Assembly: GCF_001039355.2 (NCBI RefSeq)
Contig: NW_019775429.1
Coordinates: 161,470 to 225,469, forward strand
Reading direction: 5' to 3'
Source: Lingula anatina
Lineage: Eukaryota; Brachiopoda; Lingulata; Lingulida; Lingulidae
DNA: 64,000 bases
This document shows, piece by piece, positions 33,442 to 45,200 of this stretch; within the stretch, counting starts at the first letter, position 1, and every line of letters begins with the position of its first letter. The notes under the pieces are model-generated. The model saw only the letters and a program-made list of their open reading frames with translations, ran no database searches and was not told the origin of the DNA. Position numbers and translations under genes: made by a program.

Positions 33442-36400
33442 CTAAGAACAAGTCTGCATACCTCTCTGTAGTAAGTCTAACATAACTGGGTACACAGCAG
33501 CAAACTCCTTTCCCTCTCTGACACGCACAGTCTGCACATAGGACTCCAGTGTGCCCCTGGAAATAGTTAATTTTTTTTTATCAGAGAAATCCTATCTGGG
33601 ATTCTGGCATCAAAAGAACTTACCTTTAAAAAGTTATTTTACATCACCTATTCAAGAGTCACTGCTCAACCCATCTCTGCACTTGGATTCCATGTTGCAT
33701 TCTATTTTTAATGTTTTTAATGAAAGAACTCCGTTCTACATCTTTCTTGTAACATTTAAACTAGGATGTCTCTCTGTACATTTCATGAGGAAATAGCATC
33801 AGTAATAAGTGCAGGATGAGAAACAAAATAGTTCTTATTTTGGCCTTACTTTTTGGCAGCAAATTTAAGAGCATCCAATGGCTTTAATTATTTAGTTATT
33901 TTGGATAGTATTTCTGGACTTACTTTAACAGTGCCAACCTTTCTTTCTCTGCTGGGTGATCATCTAACCACTGACTATATCTACTAATGGACCAGTTTGC
34001 TGCCTGGAAATGTGGAAAACAATTATGTAACATTTACAAGAAAACAATGACCCTCCTTCAGAAACAACAAGAAATATATTGGTGATGAAAATAATTTATA
34101 AAACACTGTGAACTTTCTGTATGCTTCTCCAGAACCACTGTTAGAAGTGATAAAAAAATAATAAAAAAAACTCAAGTTTTTATACATTGCCAGTTTGATA
34201 CATTTTTACAGTTCTTTTAAATAATAAATTTTTTAATGGGGGGGGGCATGAAATGTTAGGGTCTTCTTTTCCACCTTAAATGTCACAGATCTCCCAGTGG
34301 TGGCAGTAATATAACAATCAACATCAACTTACACAAACATGTTTTGAACCTTGTGATGTTGAACAGACACTGAGTTTATCTGACAAACAGAAAGTGTAAG
34401 GCAGTACTATAGGGTCCTATATCTTACCTGATGTGGACTACATAATTCCTGAGGACCTCTGGCAAACAGAAAGTGTAAGGCAGTACTATAGGGTACTATA
34501 TCTTACCTGATGTGGACTACGTAATTCCTGAGGACCTCTGGCAAACAGAAAGTGTAAGGCAGTACTATAGGGTACTATATCTTACCTGATGTGGACTACG
34601 TAATTCCTGAGGACCTCTGGCAAACAGAAAGTGTAAGGCAGTACTATAGGGTACTATATCTTACCTGATGTGGACTACGTAATTCCTGAGGACCTCTGGC
34701 AAACAGAAAGTGTAAGGCAGTACTATAGGGTACTATATCTTACCTGATGTGGACTACGTAATTCCTGAGGACCTCTGGCAAACAGAAAGTGTAAGGCAGT
34801 ACTATAGGGTACTATATCTTACCTGATGTGGACTACGTAATTCCTGAGGACCTCTGGCAAACAGAAAGTGTAAGGCAGTACTATAGGGTACTATATCTTA
34901 CCTGATGTGGACTACGTAATTCCTGAGGACCTCTGGCAAACAGAAAGTGTAAGGCAGTACTATAGGGTACTATATCTTACCTGATGTGGACTACGTAATT
35001 CCTGAGGACCTCTGGCAAACAGAAAGTGTAAGGCAGTACTATAGGGTACTATATCTTACCTGATGTGGACTACGTAATTCCTGAGGACCTCTGGCAAACA
35101 GAAAGTGTAAGGCAGTACTATAGGGTACTATATCTTACCTGATGTGGACTACGTAATTCCTGAGGACCTCTGGCAAACAGAAAGTGTAAGGCAGTACTAT
35201 AGGGTACTATATCTTACCTGATGTGGACTACGTAATTCCTGAGGACCTCTGGCAAACAGAAAGTGTAAGGCAGTACTATAGGGTACTATATCTTACCTGA
35301 TGTGGACTACGTAATTCCTGAGGACCTCTGGCAAACAGAAAGTGTAAGGCAGTACTATAGGGTACTATATCTTACCTGATGTGGACTACGTAATTCCTGA
35401 GGACCTCTGGCAAACAGAAAGTGTAAGGCAGTACTATAGGGTACTATATCTTACCTGATGTGGACTACGTAATTCCTGAGGACCTCTGGCAAACAGAAAG
35501 TGTAAGGCAGTACTATAGGGTACTATATCTTACCTGATGTGGACTACGTAATTCCTGAGGACCTCTGGCAAACAGAAAGTGTAAGGCAGTACTATAGGGT
35601 ACTATATCTTACCTGATGTGGACTACGTAATTCCTGAGGACCTCTGGCAAACAGAAAGTGTAAGGCAGTACTATAGGGTACTATATCTTACCTGATGTGG
35701 ACTACGTAATTCCTGAGGACCTCTGGCAAACAGAAAGTGTAAGGCAGTACTATAGGGTACTATATCTTACCTGATGTGGACTACGTAATTCCTGAGGACC
35801 TCTGGCAAACAGAAAGTGTAAGGCAGTACTATAGGGTACTATATCTTACCTGATGTGGACTACGTAATTCCTGAGGACCTCTGGCAAACAGAAAGTGTAA
35901 GGCAGTACTATAGGGTACTATATCTTACCTGATGTGGACTACGTAATTCCTGAGGACCTCTGGCAAACAGAAAGTGTAAGGCAGTACTATAGGGTACTAT
36001 ATCTTACCTGATGTGGACTACGTAATTCCTGAGGACCTCTGGCAAACAGAAAGTGTAAGGCAGTACTATAGGGTACTATATCTTACCTGATGTGGACTAC
36101 GTAATTCCTGAGGACCTCTGGCAAACAGAAAGTGTAAGGCAGTACTATAGGGTACTATATCTTACCTGATGTGGACTACGTAATTCCTGAGGACCTCTGG
36201 CAAACAGAAAGTGTAAGGCAGTACTATAGGGTACTATATCTTACCTGATGTGGACTACGTAATTCCTGAGGACCTCTGGCAAACAGAAAGTGTAAGGCAG
36301 TACTATAGGGTACTATATCTTACCTGATGTGGACTACGTAATTCCTGAGGACCTCTGGCAAACAGAAAGTGTAAGGCAGTACTATAGGGTACTATATCTT

Positions 36401-39191
36401 ACCTGATGTGGACTACGTAATTCCTGAGGACCTCTGGCAAACAGAAAGTGTAAGGCAGTACTATAGGGTACTATATCTTACCTGATGTGGACTACGTAAT
36501 TCCTGAGGACCTCTGGCAAACAGAAAGTGTAAGGCAGTACTATAGGGTACTATATCTTACCTGATGTGGACTACGTAATTCCTGAGGACCTCTGGCAAAC
36601 AGAAAGTGTAAGGCAGTACTATAGGGTACTATATCTTACCTGATGTGGACTACGTAATTCCTGAGGACCTCTGGCAAACAGAAAGTGTAAGGCAGTACTA
36701 TAGGGTACTATATCTTACCTGATGTGGACTACGTAATTCCTGAGGACCTCTGGCAAACAGAAAGTGTAAGGCAGTACTATAGGGTACTATATCTTACCTG
36801 ATGTGGACTACGTAATTCCTGAGGACCTCTGGCAAACAGAAAGTGTAAGGCAGTACTATAGGGTACTATATCTTACCTGATGTGGACTACGTAATTCCTG
36901 AGGACCTCTGGCAAACAGAAAGTGTAAGGCAGTACTATAGGGTACTATATCTTACCTGATGTGGACTACGTAATTCCTGAGGACCTCTGGCAAACAGAAA
37001 GTGTAAGGCAGTACTATAGGGTACTATATCTTACCTGATGTGGACTACGTAATTCCTGAGGACCTCTGGCAAACAGNTGCATCCTATAACAATCTACAGT
37101 TTATGTGGGTTTCATGACAATAACAATAAGTATCATTTGGCACCTGCTAAAAGCTATATATGACTGTTTTACCTTGGACACTGCCACATGGAGCTGGAAC
37201 AAAGTGTTGACAACTGCAGCATTTCTTCCCTGTCCCTCTGTGCTAGGACTTATCACCTGGCTAGCTTCACCATCAGTACATACCTGGCAGACAGATAACA
37301 TAGAACATTAGATCATACCTGTCACACAGATAACACATAGAACATCATCAGTATATACCTGTCACATAGATAACATAGAACAAAATCAATGTAGTCTGCT
37401 TTGATTTCATGAACAAAATCTGGATACCAGTGTGTGTGTGTGTGTGTGCATGTGTGTGTGTGTGTGTGTGAGAGAGAGACAGAGAGAGTGTGCACATACC
37501 AGCTGTTCACATTTCACGGCAAACAACTTGACAGTTTTGGCCACATTCCTTGCTATGGTAACACTCAGTCCATTGTCCACACTGGCCACATTTAACTCAC
37601 TGGAACAAAAAACTCATTTCATTTCTCCTAGCTTTGAACTTGTTTTCTTCTTTTAAATTTCCAGACACAAAGCTACTCGAGACTAGCCATTTTGCACTTA
37701 TATATATATATATATATCACATACCAATATTGACAAAAATGTCTTGTGGCTGAATCTAGTAAAATCATTCACAAACAAATGCTAGACTAAACTAAAAATA
37801 ATTTTTCTGCAATAACCTTGATATAGTTTTGACGATGCTGTCCACTTCTTCAGCAGTGGGAGGGTAGAAAGTGCTGCCAGAGAAGACCAGGTTGATGGGA
37901 TCAAACAGCCGTGAAAGTGATCTTGAGATGTAGGCGGTCTCAAAGGTCGACAGCGACTCCCTCAGGGCGTGCTCAGGACTGACACAATGATAACAGATAT
38001 TAATATAAACCTAGTCACTTGTCAAACATTGGTGTAAAGGTACAGAGAAAGTCTGTCATGGGCATTAGTAATTAAGGCATTGTACACACAGCTATACAGC
38101 ATAATGGAAAAAACTTGTTTTCAAATATAAAAAATAATTATGACAGTACTAACAGTATTTAATACATCCATAGTTAACATGACATTGAATACTTCCTGGT
38201 GCCTAAAACACTTCGCAATGGCAGACGAAAATAACATGGAACCTTATTTTCAATGGTTTGATTTGGTTTAGAAATATTATCAGCGTTTTAGCCTAAAACA
38301 CAGTATTACTAGAATGCTGTCAGAGCAGCCTACTTGAATTCAGTCTCTTCCTTCGCCTTCTCACTGAACATATCTTCCTCTAGCGCTGTCCTCATGGGGA
38401 CGTCAGGTGCGCTGCTGGTCACATTCATATTAGCGCTGAACTGCTGGAGCCTCTTCCACAGCTCATTGTACAGTCGCAGGAGTTTAGGATACTCCCCTTC
38501 AAATGCCTGCTTTAGGAAGGTGGAGGCTGACAGAAGAATTAAGATAAAAAACACCAGTCACTACTGTGAACAAAAGATTTAAGTACTGAGCTACCCTTTT
38601 TTACAAATCAATTTATTTAAGTAATTAGTTATTTTAGGCACTTTCCTTCAAAGGCCAGATTCAGCAGTGCAGATGTTGAAAAAATAAAACTTTTTACATC
38701 ACATTGCTTTTCAATAAGAGTCTCCTGATGTTAATGACTGTGCATATTTTTCAGAATCCAAGATCAAACATCCAATAATGAACAGGGGCAGGGGAGGGGT
38801 GGGGGCAGGTGAGAATTGATTTACAGGACACCTGTCACATTGTCCAGACAGCAGTCAATTAGTAAAATATAACAACTGTTGCAAAGCCAGCATGTTAGCT
38901 TCATTAATGTTTTACTTATGTACAAATTATTTTTGAATCTTACTTAAGACTGTTTCACATATCATTTTATAAAATACAAAAAAGTAAAGGATGTGTATTA
39001 TCAGATTTGTATCACAATATTTAACCCACCATTTGAGGCACTGGTGAATTCTTCTTTCAGCATACAGGTCACCATGACCCAGAACGACTGCATTATATTG
39101 ACTGGACCTTCCTGGAATATATATATAACNTAGATAACATAGAACAAAATCAATGTAGTCTGCTTTGATTTCATGAACAAAATCTGGATAC

Positions 39192-39222
<31 letters not shown>

Positions 39223-42200
39223 CATGTGTGTGTGTGTGAGAGAGAGAGAGACAGAGAGAGTGTGCACATACCAGCTGTTCACATTTCACGGCAAACAACT
39301 TGACAGTTTTGGCCACATTCCTTGCTATGGTAACACTCAGTCCATTGTCCACACTGGCCACATTTAACTCACTGGAACAAGAACTTCATTTCATTTCTCC
39401 TAGCTTTGAACTTGTTTTCTTCTTTTAAGTTTCCAGACACAAAGCTACTCGAGACTTGCCATTTTGCACTTATATATATCACATACCAATATTGACAAAA
39501 ATGTCTTGTGGCAGAATCTAGTAAAATCATTCACAAACAAATGCTAGACTAAACTAAAAATAATTTGCTGCAATAACCTTGATATAGTTTTGACGATGCT
39601 GTCCACTTCTTCAGCAGTGGGAGGGTAGAAAGTGCTGCCAGAGAAGACCAGGTTGATGGGATCAAACAGCCGTGAAAGTGATCTTGAGATGTAGGCCGTC
39701 TCAAAGGTCGACAGCGACTCCCTCAGGGAGTGCTCAGGACTGACACAATGATAACAGATATTAATATGAACCTAGTCACTTGTCAAACATTGGTGTAAAG
39801 GTACAGAGAGACTTTTGAGTCATGGGCATTAGTAATTAAGGCATTGTACACACAGCTATACAGCATAATGGAAAAAACTTGTTTTCAAATATAAAAAATA
39901 ATTATGACAGTACTAACAGTATTAAATACATCCATAGTTAACATGACATTGAATACTTCCTGGTGCCTAAAACACTTTGCAATGGCAGACGAAAATAACA
40001 TGGAACCTTATTTTCAATGCTTTGATTTGGTTTAGAAATATTATCAGCGTTTTAGCCTAAAACACAGTATTACTAGAATGCTGTCAGAGCAGCCTACTTG
40101 AATTCAGTCTCTTCCTTCGCCTTCTCACTGAACATATCTTCCTCTAGCGCTGTCCTCATGGGGACGTCAGGTGCGCTGCTGGTCACATTCATATTAGCGC
40201 TGAACTGCTGGAGCCTCTTCCACAGCTCATTGTACAGTCGCAGGAGTTTAGGATACTCCCCTTCAAATGCCTGCTTTAGGAAGGTGGAGGCTGACAGAAG
40301 AATTAAGATAAAAAACACCAGTCACTACTGTGAACAAAAGATTAAAGTACTGAGCTACCCTTTTTTACAAATCAATTTATTTAAGTAATTAGTTATTTTA
40401 GGCACTTTCCTTCAAAGGCCAGATTCAGCAGTGCAGATGTTGAAAAAATAAAACTTTTTACATCACATTGCTTTTCAATAAGAGTCTCCTGATGTTAATG
40501 ACTGTGCATATTTTTCAGAATCCAAGATCCAACATCCAATAATGAACAGGGGCAGGGGAGGGGTGGGGGCAGGTGAGAATTGATTTACAGGACACCTGTC
40601 ACATTGTCCAGACAGCAGTCAATTAGTAAAATATAACAACTGTTGCAAAGCCAGCATGTTAGCTTCATTAATGTTTTACTTATGTACAAATTATTTTTGA
40701 ATCTTACTTAAGACGGTTTCACATATCATTTTATAAAATACAAAAAAGTAAAGGGTGTGTATTATCAGATTTGTATCACAATATTTAACCCACCATTTGA
40801 GGCACTGGTGAATTCTTCTTTCAGCATACAGGTCACCATGACCCAGAACGACTGCATTATATTGACTGGACCTTCCTGGAATATATATTACATACTTTAG
40901 TATTACATATAGTCATATTGATATACTGTATCATATTGACTGGACCTTCCTGGAAAATATATCACATTTGCTTGTATAACATTACAGTCATATTGATATA
41001 ACTGTATTATAGTCACTGGACCTTCATAGGAAATATGTCATACAGTCATACTGATGAATTCAAATATAAACTCACCATACATTTTATTCACTATGTAGTC
41101 AAAATTAAAATGCAATTATCAAAATATGAAATACTGGGCTTAAACAGCTGGCTGTTAAGAAACTGACCATGTAACTCCAGTAAAATCCATCACAACAATA
41201 CAGAGATATAAGGTGTATCACCTTTGCTAACTTTTCAATAAAGCAGACATATATCATATAGAGATATAAGGTGTATTACCTTTGATAGCTCATCAATAAA
41301 GCAGACATGCGTCACAGGGTCCTTCTTCTTTACAAGAACTTTCTGTAAATGCTGCACCTAGAATTAAAAAATATCTCTTTTTAACTACCAAGGAAAAATC
41401 CAAGTTAAACACAAACCAGAAAATCCATTAATTTAGAAGCAGTCTGAAGCATAATATAATATAATATTTTACTTTTAACATACCACAGACTGAAATAAAC
41501 CATATTATTAAACACCCTGTCACTATGTCAAACTGACCTGGGCACAAGCTGAGTATATATTGTCCATCAACTTCTCCATGTTTGTCCACAGATTGGCCCT
41601 GAACATGGCTGTGTTTCCTGTGGCAGGGATAGCTGCTTTACCAGGCCCTCCAGCTGGATATATAACAATATACAGTCAATATCACATACAGTCCATAAGT
41701 AAACCCTGAACATGGATATGTCACTTAAAGTCACTTAGCAAAGTTGGAAATCTGCCAACAGTCAGAACAATCATATCATATATATCATATTCCTGTAAGA
41801 GGCCCTGACCTTTTCCATGTGTCTGTTGCTGTGACAGAGCGCTGACATCCACTGCCATCTTGATGTTGTTCTGCAGGTTCATCTTACAATCCTCTATCAC
41901 CTTGGTAACTGTGTGGTGTAGAGAACCAAGATTATGGAACACTTGTAAACTAGTAGCTACCTGGGTCTGGTTCTGTAAACATAGCAACAATTTCTGTTTA
42001 TTTACATTTAAATTAATACTCTTGGAACACCTGTAAACTAGTAGCTACCTGGGTCTGGTTCTGTAAACATAGCAACAATTTCTGTTTATTTTCATTTAAA
42101 TTAATGCTATTGGCCAATTACTAAAGAAGAAAATGTAGTAGGTATTTACTTTATCCAGGATTCCTTGTGAACAGAAAAATCTTATACAAGTAGAAACCAC

Positions 42201-45200
42201 TGCTCCAATATCTCTCACTTGTCTCATTTTTATTTTATATTGGTGAAAATTAATTACTTTTCAACATCTTCTTTGTACATCAAAACAGGTAAATCTGTAT
42301 CCCACTGTAAGTCATTTCATCCCCTGTGTAACTGACGAGTAGTAGGGTGTGGCTTATAATAACTTGGCCATAAAGCACAAATGTACCATTACATTGTAGC
42401 ACATACTATTTTGACAAGTGATTGACAGAAAAAAGTTCAACATGAACTCTCCTGCTTGAGTGTAAGGTGGTCAGCAGATCATTATTAAAAGTTTTGTTTC
42501 ATTTCTTTCATTTCAATTTCTTGTTGTTGTAGTCAAGTTGTCAAAGTTATAATGAAGTTGTTATCTAGTTTTTCAAAAAAGTTGTTATCAAGCCGTCATC
42601 AAGTGTATTTAACTTGAAAGTAACAGTGTTAAGACAACACCCATAGGTTACCTGTGTCTCCATTCCCTGCTCTAACATCTTCTGAGCCTGAGCCTCCACT
42701 TCCTTCCTGGCTTGCTTGATAAACCTCCTGTCAGACTCTACTACATCTATGCCAGAGAGATCTACACCCTCAGAGAGATAATCTAGGAGAAAACAGGCAC
42801 TTTAATATTGGACAGATCTACCAGCTCAGAGAGATAATCTAGGAGAAAACAGGCACTTAAATATTGGACAGATCAACCAGCTCAGAGAGAATCTGGGAGA
42901 AAACAGCCACTTTAATACTAGCAGATCTACCAGCTCAGAGAGAATCTGGGAGAAAACAGGCACTTTAATACTGGACAGATCTACACCCCAGAGAGGTAAT
43001 CTGTATATTTAATATGGAATGTGAATCACATTTCTTTATAATGTTGTATTTTTGACTTTCAGACAATGACCAAATGAACTGTGTGACTTTAACCTGTTAG
43101 CTCTGTGCAAACTATGTGGAAAACAATGGTATGGTGACCGAATATAAAATAGGTCCTTTTTTTCATGGGAGTCCAAATCTCATGGGTATAAAAATGAAGA
43201 TTTTCATGATTTCTTTTTCATTCTTTCACTCACTATTTTATCATCAAACTTTTAAATATTTCCAATATATTTTTAATAAAGTATCCTAAAAGGGAAGGTG
43301 TTGAAATGATCATCAATTATTAAATAGATAGCTTTTTCAAAGGGGAGTTTTTGGGTGATAAAATGCACATTTTTAATTTTCTTATTTTTCATGTTTTTTA
43401 GTTTTTTCACCCAATATTTTACAGTAAAACTTTCAAATATTTCTAATATAATCTTCATAAAGTAAAAGTTAAGGAAAGGTGTTGAAATTATCATCATATA
43501 TTAAATAGATAGCTTTTTCATAGGGGAGTTATTGGGTGATAAAATGCACATTTTTTTTAATTTTCTTATTTTTCATGTTTTTTTTTAGTTTTCTTCACCC
43601 AATAGTCCACCATCAAACTTACAAATATTTCCAATATAATCTTCATAAAGTAAATTTAAAGGAAAGGTGTAGAAATGATCATCCAATATCAAATAAATAG
43701 CTTTTTCATAGGGGAGGCAATGGGCGGTTAAGTGCACATTTTTAATTTTCTTATTTTTTCATGAAAATATTCACCTGCAAACTAAAAAAGTGCCAATGTA
43801 TCCTCCATTTTACATACTACAAGATCACAGTCATATACTCAAATAAAATAAGATTTATGAAGTTTTGTGGAGGGGGAGTCAAATTTTCATGGGGGGAGTC
43901 AGATTTTCATGTTACACCGGGCCTCAGAGGCCCGGTTTCCAGGACATGGGACTAACTTTTCCAAAAGTAAATTATTTCAAAACTAATTATTTATCCACTG
44001 ATGGGGTATAAGTTGCTTGAGGATTACATGAAAGGTACAGGCTCAAAACCTCATGCGAACGAAGAGAGAGCAAAAGATACATGGGTCCGGGCCTGCGAGG
44101 CCCCTGAAAGGTGGATGAGGGTTAATTTTTAACTTCAAAATTTGCACCATGAATATGTCAGATTCAGGCAACAAGGCATTTAACTCTGCCAGTTTAACTG
44201 CAAACCTATAAATCCTAGCAATTGTTATAGAAAAAAGCAAATATTAAATAAATAACTGGTTTGTACCTAACTCATTGAGGCTTTGTGCTGCCTTGGTGAT
44301 TTCTCTGGCACCTCCTTGTAGTTGACCATGCAGCCGTTTACTCAGGTACAAAATTCTGATGATCCTGCGCAGTAAATCACATGTCTCCTGTAGTCTCCGC
44401 AACTGTGATGTCCTAGTGATGATTTTAGTGTATGGTTCCACCACCTTGCCCCGTATCCTGTAGAAAGAGAAAAAAGATTTTGATGTACTTTTTTTCATTA
44501 AAACTGTACCAATTTCTTTCACGTACACAATGTGTTAGCATGGGATATGTTTGCAAGCATTTATCTGACTTTGTTGTAGCTGGTAATATTCTCATTACAT
44601 GGTTCAAGTACTCTGCCCATAGATTGCCTAAACATTTTTAACCTTGCAATGTGTTCTAAATAAATTCAGCTACCTGGTTGTCNCGACAGAGCGCTGACAT
44701 CCACTGCCATCTTGATGTTGTTCTGCAGGTTCATCTTACAATCCTCTATCACCTTGGTAACCGTGTGGTGCAGAGAACCAAGATTATGGAACACCTGTAA
44801 ACTAGTAGCTACCTGGGTCTGGTTCTGTAAACATAGCAACAATTTCTTTTTATTTACATTTAAATTAATACTCTTGGCCAATTACTAAAGAAGAAAATGT
44901 AGTAGGTATTTACTTTATCCAGGATTCCTTGTGAACAGAAAAATCTTATACAAGTAGAAACCACTGCTCCAATATCTCTCACTTGTCTCATTTTTATTTT
45001 ATATTGGTGAAAATTAATTACTTTTCAACATCTTCTTTGTACATCAAAACAGGTAAATCTGTATCCCACTGTAAGTCATTTCATCCCCTGTGTAACAGAC
45101 GAGTAGTAGGGTGTGGCTTATAATAACTTGGTCATAAAGCACAAATGTAGCATTACATTGTAGCACATGCTATTTTGACAAGTGATTGACAGAAAAAAGT

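Noticed and set aside
34384-37076. CRISPR-like or other spacer array
   Set aside because: Units are contiguous identical 79-mers with no unique spacers, and contain COG5 exon sequence in a eukaryotic gene.
37407-37589. Frames rich in THTHTHTH and VCVCVC near GT repeats (also 7787-8047, 38927-39367)
   Set aside because: Translation of GT/CA microsatellites adjoining real COG5 exon 13; the exon part is annotated, the repeat part is intron.
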